From: Nocardioides sp. 1609
GTDB taxonomy: Bacteria; Actinomycetota; Actinomycetes; Propionibacteriales; Nocardioidaceae
NCBI RefSeq assembly: GCF_004522105.1
Contig: NZ_SPUJ01000002.1
Span: 124,001-188,000 of the forward strand
DNA: 64,000 nucleotides
Reading direction: 5' to 3'
In this document: positions 1 to 9,102 of the stretch, piece by piece
How the letters are laid out: the number at the start of each line of letters is the position of its first letter
Position numbering within the stretch: the first letter of the stretch is position 1
Position numbers and translations under genes: made by a program
The notes under the pieces: model-generated
Databases searched by the model: none
What the model saw: the letters and a program-made list of their open reading frames with translations, nothing else
Told to the model about the DNA's origin: nothing

Positions 1-383
1 AGGACGAACGGGATCAGCGTGGCGAAGATGCTGGTGAGCAGGCTGGGCTGCGGGTTCTCCGAGGAGGACTTCTCCAGCTTGCCGCCGGCGCTCTCGAGCT
101 TGGAGTCGGCGAGCGCGATGATGCCCTGCTGCTGGCCGAGCACGTAGTAGGACTCGACCTTGGCGCCGGAGTCGCGCACGCCGCTCTGCAGGGTGGCCTG
201 GATCTTCTGCTCGCCGTCGATGAAGGAGATCTCCTTCACCTCGTCGTCGGCGAGGTACTTCTGCATCTGGGACGTCGGGACCTCGTCGTACCCGCCCCCG
301 GGCGCCAGGAACTGCAGGGCGAGGATGACGCCGAGGACGGCGACCGCGATCCAGACCCACGGGCCCTTGAAAATCCGCTTCAC
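1..383 (-). CDS. ftsH: ATP-dependent zinc metalloprotease FtsH, N-terminal part (cut by window edge)
   Basis: Only the first 127 codons are in the window; the gene runs off the left edge. Translation from GTG at 383 begins MKRIFKGPWVWIAVAV, a short cytoplasmic tip followed by a hydrophobic membrane segment (about residues 9-27). A periplasm-facing FtsH_ext-like stretch follows, and hydrophobic residues reappear near the truncation (second membrane segment). FtsH is a membrane-anchored AAA+ protease for membrane and regulatory proteins; its AAA and protease domains lie outside the window. The identification rests on the N-terminal layout and on lying directly downstream of tilS-hpt, the conserved bacterial order. 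A GAAAGAG stretch upstream of the GTG can serve as ribosome binding site. Confidence 0.85.
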   Translation of the reverse strand, partial: MKRIFKGPWVWIAVAVLGVILALQFLAPGGGYDEVPTSQMQKYLADDEVKEISFIDGEQKIQATLQSGVRDSGAKVESYYVLGQQQGIIALADSKLESAGGKLEKSSSENPQPSLLTSIFATLIPFV

Positions 384-501
384 GACAACTCTTTCGCAGC
401 TAGCACGCCGAACACACGATCGAACGCCTCGACGGTACAGGGGCCGCCGAGTCGAGTTCATCCTCTCAGGTGCCTGGTCGCCACCCGAGCCAGAGGGTGC
501 G

Positions 502-528
502 TGGCGTGCGTGGCGTGCGTGGCGTGCG
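502..528. repeat. three tandem 9-bp repeats after hpt
   Basis: Three perfect copies of TGGCGTGCG lie immediately downstream of the hpt stop codon, in the hpt-ftsH gap. They are short, non-coding and probably slippage-generated. The rest of the gap (384-530) shows no gene. Confidence 0.7.
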
Positions 529-530
529 GG

Positions 531-1082
531 TCAGGAGTAGACGTGCGGCGCCAGCGTGCCGATGTCGCGCAGGTTGCGGTAGCGCTCCTTGTAGTCGAGC
601 CCGTAGCCGACGACGAACTCGTTGGGGATGTCCCAGCCGACGTACTTGACGTCGACGGGCATCTGGAGGGCCTCGGGCTTGCGCAGCAGCGTGCAGATCT
701 CGACGCTCGCCGGGTTGCGCGAGGTGAGGTTGGAGGTCAGCCAGCTCAGCGTCAGGCCGGTGTCGATGATCTCGTCGACGATGACGACGTGGCGACCGGA
801 GATGTCGGTGTCGAGGTCCTTGAGGATCCGGACGACGCCGCTGGACTTGGTGCCCGACCCGTAGGACGACACCGCCATCCAGTCCATCTCGACGTGGCGG
901 GTGAAGGCGCGCGCCATGTCGGCCATCACCATCACCGCACCGCGGAGGATGCCGACGATGAGGAGCTCCTCGCCCTCGTAGTCGCGCTCGATGGCCGCGG
1001 CCAGCTCGCCCACCTTCTCGTGGATCTCGGCCTCGGTGAAGAGGACGTTGACGAGTTCGTCGTCGACGTGGGCTGCGTCCAT
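531..1082 (-). CDS. hpt: hypoxanthine phosphoribosyltransferase
   Basis: A 183-residue type I phosphoribosyltransferase that salvages hypoxanthine/guanine with PRPP to IMP/GMP in the cytoplasm. The PRPP-binding loop is clear as VVIVDEIIDTG (about residues 98-108). The LIVGILRGAVMVMADMAR segment is the usual PPi-binding loop region, and the C-terminal VGYGLDYKERYRNL is typical of bacterial Hpt. Length is normal. It lies between tilS (17 nt upstream) and ftsH. A TAGGGT hexamer six bases before the ATG suggests a leaderless start in addition to read-through from tilS. Confidence 0.96.
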   Translation of the reverse strand: MDAAHVDDELVNVLFTEAEIHEKVGELAAAIERDYEGEELLIVGILRGAVMVMADMARAFTRHVEMDWMAVSSYGSGTKSSGVVRILKDLDTDISGRHVVIVDEIIDTGLTLSWLTSNLTSRNPASVEICTLLRKPEALQMPVDVKYVGWDIPNEFVVGYGLDYKERYRNLRDIGTLAPHVYS

Positions 1083-1099
1083 GCTCCGACCCTAGGGGG

Positions 1100-2065
1100 T
1101 CAGGTGGGCCGGAAGCCGAGGTGGGTGCGGTCGCGGAACGCGGTGACGTGCCCCGGCAGCTGGACCTGCCCGCGGACGTCGCCGGCGACGAGCGCGAGCA
1201 GCGCGGTGACGTGCACGTGGAACAGCTCGGACGCCGGGCTGCCGGCCGCGAGCGCGGCCAGCCGGACCACGCGGGAGCGGATCGCGGCGGGCTGCTCGGC
1301 GAGGGTCGACACGTCGAGGCCGTCGTCGACCCGGGCCTCGAGGAACGCGAGGTCGGCGAGGTCGTCGAGCGCCTCCATGTCGGGCCGCAGCTGCTCCGCG
1401 GTGCGGGCGAGCGTCTCGGCGACGCCGGGACCGAGCTCGCGCTCCAGCAGCGGCAGCACCGTGTGCCGCACCCGGGCCCGGGTGAAGCGGGGGTCGAGGT
1501 TGTGCGGGTCACGCCAGAACTCGATGTCCTCGGCGGCACAGGCCCGCTCGGTCTGGGCGCGGGTGACACCGAGCAGCGGGCGCCGGAAGATGTCGAAGGC
1601 CGCGCGCATGCCGGCCATCGAGCGTCCGCCGCTGCCGCGGGCGAGCCCGAGCAGCACGGTCTCGGCCTGGTCGTCCAGGGTGTGGCCGAGCAGCACGGTG
1701 CGGCTGCCGACCCGCTCCGCGACCTGCTCGAGGACGGCGTAGCGCGCCTCGCGCGCGGCCGCCTCGACGCCGCGGCCGGCCCCCTCGACCCGCACGCGGG
1801 CGCTGAGCGTCTCGTCGGCGCCGAGCGCGGCCATCTGGGCGACCACCCGGTCGGTGTGGTCGGCGGAGCCGTCCTGGAGCCCGTGGTCGACGACGGCGCC
1901 GACCACGCGCCGTCCGAGCCGGGGGCACTCGAAGACGGCCGCGGCGAGCAGGGCGAGGCTGTCGGCGCCGCCGGAGCAGGCGACCACGACGACGTCGCCG
2001 TCGGCCTGTCCGAGGCTCCGCCGCACGGCGAGGCGGACCGCCGCGACGGCGGGGTCCAGGCTCAC
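1100..2065 (-). CDS. tilS: tRNA(Ile)-lysidine synthetase
   Basis: A 321-residue PP-loop ATPase that converts C34 of the tRNA-Ile CAU anticodon to lysidine. The ATP-binding P-loop SGGADS is at about residues 31-36, followed by the family signature VDHGLQ and later LGHTLDDQAET. It is shorter than enterobacterial TilS, as is usual in actinobacteria, with a reduced C-terminal domain. Start is GTG at 2065. It is 22 nt downstream of the Zn-protease gene and 17 nt upstream of hpt, so co-transcription is likely. Confidence 0.95.
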   Translation of the reverse strand: MSLDPAVAAVRLAVRRSLGQADGDVVVVACSGGADSLALLAAAVFECPRLGRRVVGAVVDHGLQDGSADHTDRVVAQMAALGADETLSARVRVEGAGRGVEAAAREARYAVLEQVAERVGSRTVLLGHTLDDQAETVLLGLARGSGGRSMAGMRAAFDIFRRPLLGVTRAQTERACAAEDIEFWRDPHNLDPRFTRARVRHTVLPLLERELGPGVAETLARTAEQLRPDMEALDDLADLAFLEARVDDGLDVSTLAEQPAAIRSRVVRLAALAAGSPASELFHVHVTALLALVAGDVRGQVQLPGHVTAFRDRTHLGFRPT

Positions 2066-2087
2066 CGCGCACCGCCCTCGGGGTGGC

Positions 2088-3158
2088 TCACAGGACGCGG
2101 CTCACCCAGGCCTCCGGGTCGGAGAGCTCGGCCTTGGACGGGAGGTTCTCGGCGCGGTCCCAGACGGCGTTGAACTCGGCCATCCCGACCTTGTCGACGA
2201 CCGCGCGGACGAACTCGGCGCCGTCGCGGTACTGCGCCATCTTCGCGTCGAGGCCGAGCACCCGGCGCAGCAGCCGGTCGAGGCTGCCGGCGCCCTTGCG
2301 GCGCTGGTTGAAGCGGCGCCGGATGACGGCGACCGACGGGATCACGGTGGGACCGACGCCGTCCATGACGACGTCGGCGTGGCCCTCGAGCAGCGACATC
2401 ATCCCGGTGACCCGGTCGAGGATCTCCCGCTGCTCGGGGGTGCTCATCAGGTCGACGATGCTCGCGCTGCCGAGCCGCTGCGGGCCGCCCTTGATGGTCT
2501 CGGCGACCCGCTTGACCGTCTCGTCGACGCCGCCGGGGCTCACGGTGGCGGCCAGCGCCTGCACCTCGGAGAACAGGTGCTCGCGCATCCACGGGACGGC
2601 GGTGAACTGCACCCGGTGGGTCTCCTCGTGCAGGCAGACCCACAGCCGGAAGTCGTGCGGGTCGACGTCGAGCTCGCGCTCGACGTGGACGATGTTGGGC
2701 GCGACGAGGAGCAGCCGGCCGTCGGGGGCGTGGAACGGGTCGAACTGGCCCAGGACCTTGCCGGCCAGGAAGCCGAGCAGCCCGCCGACCTCGACGCCGG
2801 TGACGCGCGAGCCGACGGCGACCGCGAGCCCCGACGGCGCCTTGCGCTCGGTGAGCCTGTCGACGAGCGGGCCGAGGAGGTGGCTGAACGCGTCGGCGTT
2901 CGCCTGGATCCAGCCGGGCCGGTCGACGACGAGGACCGGGGCGCCCCGCTCGGGGTCGTCGTGGACCGGGGTCGCGAGACCGGTGAAGTCGCGGACGTAG
3001 GCGGTCGAGGCGTTCGCGCCGTCGCGGAGCTCGACGACGGCGTCCTCGGCCTCGGCGCGACCGACCTCGGGGCCGTCGCCGGCGATCCGGCTCGCGACGC
3101 GGACGGCGAGGTCCCAGTCGACCATGGCGCGCGGGTCCGGGCCGCCGGGTTTCGTCAT
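2088..3158 (-). CDS. zinc-dependent metalloprotease, DUF2342 / F420-associated family
   Basis: A 356-residue protein of the actinobacterial zincin-like family annotated as 'zinc-dependent metalloprotease' or 'coenzyme F420 biosynthesis-associated protein'. The zinc-binding HEETH motif is at residues 177-181 (LWVCLHEETHRVQF). There is no signal peptide, so it should be cytosolic. Substrate and physiological role are not known from sequence. It heads the tilS-hpt-ftsH group. A TAGGTT hexamer at 3165-3170, six bases before the ATG at 3158, supports a leaderless start; an in-frame ATG at 3125 is an alternative. Confidence 0.88.
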   Translation of the reverse strand: MTKPGGPDPRAMVDWDLAVRVASRIAGDGPEVGRAEAEDAVVELRDGANASTAYVRDFTGLATPVHDDPERGAPVLVVDRPGWIQANADAFSHLLGPLVDRLTERKAPSGLAVAVGSRVTGVEVGGLLGFLAGKVLGQFDPFHAPDGRLLLVAPNIVHVERELDVDPHDFRLWVCLHEETHRVQFTAVPWMREHLFSEVQALAATVSPGGVDETVKRVAETIKGGPQRLGSASIVDLMSTPEQREILDRVTGMMSLLEGHADVVMDGVGPTVIPSVAVIRRRFNQRRKGAGSLDRLLRRVLGLDAKMAQYRDGAEFVRAVVDKVGMAEFNAVWDRAENLPSKAELSDPEAWVSRVL

Positions 3159-3235
3159 GCGCCGAACCTACCGGGGCGTCCGTGGGCCGGCGGACGGCGC
3201 GATCCGGGGGGCGATCCCGCGGGGCGGATCCGCGG

Positions 3236-3347
3236 GGCAAAAAAGCGGAAGGACCCGCTGGCGGCCTGATCTCCCCCCAGAGACAGCCGAGCGGGTCCTT
3301 CACGTACCTGGCGCGTGCCGCGATCCCCCCAGGTGCGCGGCACTACC
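3236..3347. ncRNA. two-hairpin RNA element with C6/G6 loops (6C-like)
   Basis: This occupies the 369-bp gap between dacB and the Zn-protease gene. Hairpin 1 has perfect 12-bp arms at 3249-3260 and 3291-3302, with CCCCCC in its loop (plus strand). Hairpin 2 has 8-bp arms around 3318-3346 (GTGCCGCG/CGCGGCAC), also with CCCCCC in the loop. Two stem-loops each carrying six cytosines is the defining description of the actinobacterial 6C RNA. However, the oligo-U tract lies on the minus strand after hairpin 1 (AGCGGGTCCTTCCGCTTTTTT), so a minus-strand transcript would end there with G6 loops and the element could also terminate dacB. Hence strand is left open. The usual tad/par neighbourhood of 6C is absent. 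Confidence 0.55.
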
Positions 3348-3527
3348 ACCGCCCACGACACTACGAAGTGCACGCCTCACATCGTTCCCAAGGAGTTAAC
3401 AAGATCTCCACCGTTCAGTAACAAGGTCGGATTTGCCTGGACAGTTGCCGGGACTTGCCGCTAAGCGAGGTCGGGGTGGTCTGGACCAGGGCCTCGGCCG
3501 CTGGTCCGGACTGCCCGCGGACGGTGG

Positions 3528-5045
3528 TCAGGAAGCGCAGGCGCAGGCGCCCAGAGCAGCGGCCGCGGCGTCCATCACGACCCGGGCGTCGAGGCCCTTC
3601 TCCAGCGACACCCGGTCGGCCATCAGCGCGAACACGAGCACCGTGCCGTCCACGTCGGTCGCCAGGCCCGCCAGCGACGTCACCGCGCTCAGGGTGCCGG
3701 TCTTGGCCCGGACCCGGCCGAGGCCCGCGAACGGCCCCTCCGTCATCCGGTCGGTGAGCGAGCCGGTGAACCCGGCGACCGGGAGCCCGGTGACGACCGG
3801 CCGGAGGCCGGGGTGGTCGCCCGAGGCCGCGAGCCGCAGGACGTCGACGAGCACCGAGGGGTCGAGCCGGTTCTGCCGGGACAGGCCGCTGCCGTCGTAC
3901 AGCTCGGAGGCGCCGAGGTCGATGCCCGCACGCCGCAGGACGGTGCGGACGCCGGCCCGCCCGGCCTCGATCGAGCCCTCCCCGCCGACCGCGATCCCGA
4001 CCTGACGCAGCAGCACCTCGCTGGCGTCGTTGTCGCTGACCTCGAGCGCCCGCTCGACGATCTGGCGCAGCGGTGGGCTGTCGACCGAGGCGAGCACGGG
4101 CGCACCGGCGAGGACGCCGCGCGTCGGTGCCCCGACGACGGTGATGCCGGCGGCGGCCAGGGCCTCGGCGAACGACGTCCCGGCCTCGACCGCCGGGTCC
4201 GGGACCCGGCCCAGCCCCGTGCGCACGCGCCCCTGGTCGACCCAGAGCGCCGACGTCGGGGCCGCCTCGCCGGAGGAGACGTAGTCGTCCTCCCAGGTCG
4301 GGTTCTCGGCGGGACCGGTGAACGCCGAGTCGTCGACCACCAGCCGCACCCGCCGGCGTCCGTCGGCCCTCAGCGCCTCGGCGGTCGCCTGCGCGAGCGT
4401 CTCGAGGTCGGCGCGCGCCGGGTAGGGCCAGGGGGCGCCGTCGAGCCCGACCGGGCCGCGCTCCAGGTAGGGGTCGCCGCCGCCGACGAGCGCGATCCGG
4501 TTGCCGGAGGCGCGGACCTCGGTGGTGAACACGTGGTCCGGTCCCAGCGCGAGCAGCGCCGCCGTCGTGGTGACGACCTTCGTGGTGGAGGCCGGCATCG
4601 CCGTCCCGCGGCCGGAGGTGAACGCCGCGCGGGCGCCGGTCAGGGGTGCGACCTCGACCAGCAGGTGTCGACCGAGGTCGCGGTCGCCGAGGTACGGCGC
4701 GAGCGCGGCGCGCACGGCCGCGGCGTCGACGCCGCGGCGCGGGGACGGCGCGGCGACCGGGTCGGGCGCGGTGACCTCGGGCGCCTCGACGCCCGTCGGC
4801 GGTGCGACGGTCGTGGGGTCGGCCGGGCCGGCGGCCGCGTCGTCGGCGCCACGGAACCGGTCGATCACGTCGTAGTGCCAGGCGGCGAGACCGCCGGCCA
4901 CCAGGGCGAGGACCAGGACGAGGGCGAGGGTCCCGCGGACGGCGCCCCGGTCGGCGCGGGCGGCTCCCGGGGCGGCTCCGTGGGCCGGTCGGTGGGCCGG
5001 TCGCGGGGTCGCCGGTCGACCGTGTCGTACGTCACTCCCGACCAT
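3528..5045 (-). CDS. dacB: D-alanyl-D-alanine carboxypeptidase/endopeptidase (PBP4, peptidase S13)
   Basis: A 505-residue peptidoglycan peptidase trimming or cleaving stem peptides outside the membrane. Residues 1-38 form a basic cytoplasmic tail, 39-58 a single membrane anchor, then a Pro/Ala/Thr-rich linker to about 100. The catalytic motifs are in order: STTK with Ser153, SDN (EVSDNDASE) and KTG ([11 protein letters not shown]). The start is placed at ATG 5045; the reading frame extends further upstream into ppa, but that part is antisense shadow. It is divergent from ppa, as in other actinobacteria. Confidence 0.92.
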   Translation of the reverse strand: MVGSDVRHGRPATPRPAHRPAHGAAPGAARADRGAVRGTLALVLVLALVAGGLAAWHYDVIDRFRGADDAAAGPADPTTVAPPTGVEAPEVTAPDPVAAPSPRRGVDAAAVRAALAPYLGDRDLGRHLLVEVAPLTGARAAFTSGRGTAMPASTTKVVTTTAALLALGPDHVFTTEVRASGNRIALVGGGDPYLERGPVGLDGAPWPYPARADLETLAQATAEALRADGRRRVRLVVDDSAFTGPAENPTWEDDYVSSGEAAPTSALWVDQGRVRTGLGRVPDPAVEAGTSFAEALAAAGITVVGAPTRGVLAGAPVLASVDSPPLRQIVERALEVSDNDASEVLLRQVGIAVGGEGSIEAGRAGVRTVLRRAGIDLGASELYDGSGLSRQNRLDPSVLVDVLRLAASGDHPGLRPVVTGLPVAGFTGSLTDRMTEGPFAGLGRVRAKTGTLSAVTSLAGLATDVDGTVLVFALMADRVSLEKGLDARVVMDAAAAALGACACAS

Positions 5046-5136
5046 CGAGGCCCCCTCCGCTGCGCGAACGGGGCCATTGTGCGCGAGACTGACCCGGCGG
5101 CGGCCATCGACGGGCCGATCACGACTGGACCGGAGG

Positions 5137-5640
5137 ATGCACGTGCTGGAGTTCGACGTACTGGTGGAGATCCCCAAGGGCGAGCGCAACAAGTACGAGG
5201 TGGACCACGAGTCCGGCCGCATGCGGCTCGACCGGATGCTGTTCACCTCGACGCAGTACCCGACCGACTACGGGTACATCGAGCACACCCTCGGCCTTGA
5301 CGGCGACCCCCTCGACGCGATGGTGCTGCTCCAGGCGCCGACGTTCCCGGGCTGCCTCATCAAGTGCCGCGCGATCGGCATGTTCCGCATGACCGACGAG
5401 GCCGGCGGCGACGACAAGGTGCTGTGCGTGCCGGCGTCCGACCCCCGCCAGGAGCACATCCGCGACATCAACCACGTGCCGAAGTTCGACCGGCTCGAGA
5501 TCCAGCACTTCTTCGAGGTCTACAAGGACCTCGAGCCCGGCAAGTCTGTCGAGGGGGCCGACTGGGTCGGCCGCACCGAGGCCGAGGCCGAGGTCCTGGC
5601 GTCGTTCGAGCGGCTGAAGGCAAACCCCCTCCCCCACTGA
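5137..5640 (+). CDS. ppa: inorganic pyrophosphatase (family I)
   Basis: A 167-residue soluble enzyme hydrolysing PPi to phosphate. It has the family I signature region [10 protein letters not shown] with the metal-binding aspartates, plus KYEVD and YPTDYGYI. The start is ATG 5137, preceded by GGAGG at 5132-5136; an upstream in-frame start at 5077 would add a non-family extension overlapping the dacB promoter. Length is normal for bacterial family I. Confidence 0.97.
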   Translation: MHVLEFDVLVEIPKGERNKYEVDHESGRMRLDRMLFTSTQYPTDYGYIEHTLGLDGDPLDAMVLLQAPTFPGCLIKCRAIGMFRMTDEAGGDDKVLCVPASDPRQEHIRDINHVPKFDRLEIQHFFEVYKDLEPGKSVEGADWVGRTEAEAEVLASFERLKANPLPH

Positions 5641-5703
5641 GTCCTGGGCGGGGGCGGGCTGCCCGTGGGTGGCCAGGCCGGCGCCATTCCGGCCCGGGCT
5701 GCG

Positions 5704-6366
5704 TCAGGCCTTGACGCCCCGGAAGTAGCCGATCGCCCCCGACAGCTCGAGCACCGGGTCCCGGACGCCCTCGGCACGGAGCCACCCGAGCAGCTCGGGG
5801 CCGGTGCAGGACGGGCCAATCAGGCCGGCCAGCCGCCCGACCCGCCGCAGCGGCTCGTGCACGATCCCGGTGTCGTTGAGGACCGCGCTGCCGGCGATGA
5901 CGCCCCCCGGGCGCAGCACCCGGACCATCTCGACGACGGCGCGGGCCGGGTCGGGGAAGCAGTGCAGGCCGGTGAAGGAGACGACCCGGTCGAACGACGC
6001 GTCGTCGAAGGGCAGGTCGCCGACGTCGGCGAGCCGGGGCTCCACCTGGTCCTCCAGGCCGCGACGGCGGGCGGCGTCCACGGTGCGCTCGAGCATCGCC
6101 GGCGCGATGTCGGCGGCGACGTAGTCGAGGCCCTGCCCGACCGTGACACCACGCAGCGCGACCCCGCCCCCGCACGGGACGTCGAGGACGCGGGTGCCGG
6201 CCGGCAGCAGGCTGAGCTCGCCGGCGGCGTCGTGCAGCCGGCGCAGGTCGCTGTGGATGCCGACCCGCCACAGCGCACCGCCCGCGAGGGGGTGCTCGAC
6301 CGACCAGTCGTAGACGCTCGCCCAGAGCGGGTCGTCGCTCCACGGACGCAGACCTGGCAGCTTCAC
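5704..6366 (-). CDS. class I SAM-dependent methyltransferase (UbiE-like)
   Basis: A 220-residue methyltransferase with SAM-binding motif I TRVLDVPCGGGVAL, acidic motif II (YVAADIAPAMLE), and FDRVVSFTGLHCFPDP followed by VRVLRPGGV. The fold is Methyltransf_11 type; the acceptor substrate cannot be told from sequence. GTG at 6366 is chosen because residues encoded further upstream are low-complexity and cross a 22-bp inverted repeat. It is convergent with ppa. Confidence 0.82.
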   Translation of the reverse strand: MKLPGLRPWSDDPLWASVYDWSVEHPLAGGALWRVGIHSDLRRLHDAAGELSLLPAGTRVLDVPCGGGVALRGVTVGQGLDYVAADIAPAMLERTVDAARRRGLEDQVEPRLADVGDLPFDDASFDRVVSFTGLHCFPDPARAVVEMVRVLRPGGVIAGSAVLNDTGIVHEPLRRVGRLAGLIGPSCTGPELLGWLRAEGVRDPVLELSGAIGYFRGVKA

Positions 6367-6408
6367 GGCAGCCTCGCGGGGCGGGGCTCCAGCGGGGTGC
6401 CCCAGGCG

Positions 6409-6469
6409 TGCAATTGCCCACGCTGGCTCGATTTTCCGTGCCGAACCCGAGCCAACGTCGGCAATTGCA
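6409..6469. repeat. 22-bp imperfect inverted repeat
   Basis: Arms 6409-6430 (begins TGCAATTGCC) and 6448-6469 match at 20 of 22 positions, with a 17-nt loop. The element lies between the end of the small hydrolase gene and the start of the methyltransferase gene, both on the minus strand. Its AATT core is unusually AT-rich for this window. It could be a terminator-like hairpin without a U-tract or an operator. Confidence 0.7.
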
Positions 6470-6493
6470 TCGCCGGGGCCCTCGACGGCCGCG

Positions 6494-7021
6494 TCACGGC
6501 GCGGCCGCGAGACGGCCGAGGAAGTGGTCGAGGGCCCGCTCGACGTCGGCGAGGACGTCGAGCGGCGGGACGTCACCGCCGCGGCTCAGGGCGTGGTCGG
6601 CGCCGTCGACCTCGAGCACCGTGACGCTCGCCGGCAGGTCGGCGGCGACGTCGGCGTCGTGGAGGTCGTCGGCCAGGCCCGCGACGACGAGCTGCGGGGC
6701 CGGGTTGGCCCGGATGCCCGCGGCGCACGCGTCGTCGCGCAGGAGCGGGGTGAACCAGACGGCGGGCCAACCCTGCCGGGCGACGTACGACGCGGCGCGG
6801 GTGCCGAGCGACTTGGCCAGGACCAGGTCGGGCACGTCCCCGTCGAGCGCCTCCACCAGCCGGGCCTCGACCCACGCGTCGGCGTCGTCGGGGACGCCGT
6901 CGGGGAGCGACCACGAGACCGCCCGGACGCCGTACCCGTTCCGCTCCAGCACGGTCCCGGCCAGCGCCAGCAGCGGAGCGGTCGCGGTGTAGGCACGCCC
7001 GGGCAGGACGACCGCCGGCAT
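6494..7021 (-). CDS. small alpha/beta hydrolase-fold protein
   Basis: A 175-residue protein with a plausible Ser (LAKSLGTRA), Asp (VAGLADDLHDA) and His (VDGADHALSR) triad in hydrolase order. It lacks a lid domain and a signal peptide. Its ATG at 7021 overlaps by one base the stop codon of the acyl-CoA oxidase-like gene (TGATG), so the two are translationally coupled. It might be a thioesterase-like partner, but that is inference from coupling only. Confidence 0.75.
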   Translation of the reverse strand: MPAVVLPGRAYTATAPLLALAGTVLERNGYGVRAVSWSLPDGVPDDADAWVEARLVEALDGDVPDLVLAKSLGTRAASYVARQGWPAVWFTPLLRDDACAAGIRANPAPQLVVAGLADDLHDADVAADLPASVTVLEVDGADHALSRGGDVPPLDVLADVERALDHFLGRLAAAP

Positions 7022-9018
7022 CAGGCGCCGCCCACCAGCGCCGGCGCCCGCAGCATCTCCGGCGGGACACCCAACCCGTCGACCAGGTCGCCGGCGAGCG
7101 GGCGGATCTTGCGGCACAGCGACGAGATCTCGCGGGTGATCGCCTTGCTGCGCTGGGCGGAGAGGCGTCCGTGCTCGAGGAACCACGCACGGTCGGCCTC
7201 GATGCCGGTGAGCGCGTGCAGGTCGCAGAGCAGGTTGAGGGCGACCTTGAGGTCGCCGTCGGGCAGGGAGCGCATCTTCTCGACGTACGCCTCCAGCACC
7301 AGCCGCTCCATGTGGGCGCGGGCGGCGGCGATCACGTGGTCCTGGACCTGCGAGAACACCTCGCCGGGGCTCATCCCGCGGTCGATGCCGCGCTTGAGCC
7401 GCCGGGCGGCGCCGGCGAGGGTGTGCTCCTCGCGGTAGCGGTACATGGCGAGCTGGTAGTCGGGGTCGAGCAGCCCGGCCTCCTGGTCCCAGTCGTCGCC
7501 ACCGGGCAGGACGTCCTTGATCCGCTCCAGCCAGGCGTGCACCCCGGTCCTCTCGATCACGGTCTCGACCGACAGCGCGGCGACGAAGCGGACCATCCCG
7601 AACTGGTCCATCTCCTCGAACTCGCTCGCGTAGTCGGTGAGCAGGCCCTTGGCGACCAGCTGCAGGAGGACGTGGTTGTCGCCCTCGAACGTCGTGAACA
7701 CGTCGGTGTCGGCCTTGAGGGCCGCGAACCGGTTCACCGCCAGGTAGCCGGCCCCGCCGCACGCCTCCCGGCACTCCTGGATCGTGCGGGTGGCGTGCCA
7801 GGTGCCGAGCGCCTTGGTGCCGGCGGCGCGCGACTCGAGCCGGCGTCGCGCCAGGTCGACCTCGCCCGGACCGGCGTCGGCGTCCAGGACGCCGGAGAAG
7901 ACGTCGTGCACCTGGCCGGCCACGACCTCCTGCGCGAAGTGCAGCGCGTAGGTGCGGGCCAGGAGCGGGAGGAGACGGCGCTGGTGCAGGCCGTAGTCGA
8001 GGAGCAGCTCCTCCTCGGTCTCGCTGGTCGCCTCGAACTGGCGACGCCGGAGGGCGTACTTCGTGGCGATCGCGATCGCCACCTTGGCGGCGTTGATCCC
8101 GGCGCCGCCGACGCACACCCGCCCCTGGACGAGGGTGCCGAGCATGGTGAAGAAGCGCTTGTTGGGGTTCTCGATCTCGCTCACGTACTCGCCGGCCGCG
8201 GTGACGTCGGCGAAGCGGTTGAGCAGCGCCTCGCGCGGCACCCGGACCTCGGAGAACCAGAGCCGGCCGTTGTCGACCCCGTTGAGGCCCATCTTGAGGC
8301 CGTCGTCCTCGATCCGGACGCCGGGCGCCGGCCGGCCGTCGACCCGGATCGGGACGACGAACGCGTGCACCCCGCGCGACTCGCCCCCGACCACGAGCTG
8401 CGCGAACACCGCGGCGACCTCGCCGTGGACGGCGGCGTTGCCGATGTAGTCCTTGGCGGCGTCGTCGCGGGTCGTGGTGATCACGAACTCCTCGGTGCCG
8501 GCGTCGTAGGTCGCCACCGTCCCGAGCGCCTGGACGTTGGACCCGTGCCCGGTCTCGGTCATCGCGAAGCAGCCCATCAGCCGGCCCGACACGATGTCGG
8601 CGAGGTAGCGCTCGTGGTGCCGGGCGGTGCCGAGCTGCAGCACCGCGCCGCCGAAGAGGCCGAACTGCACCCCGACCTTGACCAGCACCGACAGGTCGCC
8701 GAGCGCGAGGGTCTCGAACGCCGCCAGCGACGCGCCGATGTCGCCCCCGCCGCCGTACTCGGTCGGGAAGCCCATCGCGGTCTGGCCGGTCGCGGCCATC
8801 TCGACCACGACGTCACGGACCCGGTCGCGGAACGCCTCGGTCGTCATCTCCTCGGCGTCGACGAGCACCTGCGCGTGCTCGGCCAGCTGGGTGCGCACCA
8901 GGGTGCGGACGTCGGCGTAGCGACCGTCGAGGAGCTCGGTGAGCGCGGGGACGTCGACGTCCGGCTGCCGGTAACCCGGCCGGCCGTGGTGCGTGCGAGG
9001 GGCAGGATCGGTCGCCAT
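7021..9018 (-). CDS. acyl-CoA dehydrogenase/oxidase family flavoprotein
   Basis: A 665-residue FAD enzyme of the acyl-CoA oxidase-like branch. The length is well above the roughly 380 residues of ordinary acyl-CoA dehydrogenases. Conserved features are MGCFAMTETGHGSNVQALG (substrate/FAD region), the mid domain with GESRGVHAFVVPI, and the C-terminal ACGGAGYL with TTFEGDNHVLLQ. It should introduce a 2,3-double bond into acyl-CoA. Electron acceptor (O2 or ETF) is not decidable here. A TAGCCT hexamer six bases before the ATG supports a leaderless start. Confidence 0.9.
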   Translation of the reverse strand: MATDPAPRTHHGRPGYRQPDVDVPALTELLDGRYADVRTLVRTQLAEHAQVLVDAEEMTTEAFRDRVRDVVVEMAATGQTAMGFPTEYGGGGDIGASLAAFETLALGDLSVLVKVGVQFGLFGGAVLQLGTARHHERYLADIVSGRLMGCFAMTETGHGSNVQALGTVATYDAGTEEFVITTTRDDAAKDYIGNAAVHGEVAAVFAQLVVGGESRGVHAFVVPIRVDGRPAPGVRIEDDGLKMGLNGVDNGRLWFSEVRVPREALLNRFADVTAAGEYVSEIENPNKRFFTMLGTLVQGRVCVGGAGINAAKVAIAIATKYALRRRQFEATSETEEELLLDYGLHQRRLLPLLARTYALHFAQEVVAGQVHDVFSGVLDADAGPGEVDLARRRLESRAAGTKALGTWHATRTIQECREACGGAGYLAVNRFAALKADTDVFTTFEGDNHVLLQLVAKGLLTDYASEFEEMDQFGMVRFVAALSVETVIERTGVHAWLERIKDVLPGGDDWDQEAGLLDPDYQLAMYRYREEHTLAGAARRLKRGIDRGMSPGEVFSQVQDHVIAAARAHMERLVLEAYVEKMRSLPDGDLKVALNLLCDLHALTGIEADRAWFLEHGRLSAQRSKAITREISSLCRKIRPLAGDLVDGLGVPPEMLRAPALVGGA

Positions 9019-9102
9019 GACGCCAGGCTACCGACCGGTAGGGAACGCCGTCAGCCTCCGGAGGGGCGGGTCGGGAACCGGTCAGGGCAGGTCACGGGCG
9101 GG

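Noticed and set aside
5046..5246. N-terminal extension of dacB
   Set aside because: The extension is antisense to ppa and lacks protein-like composition; ATG 5045 begins just before the membrane anchor tail.
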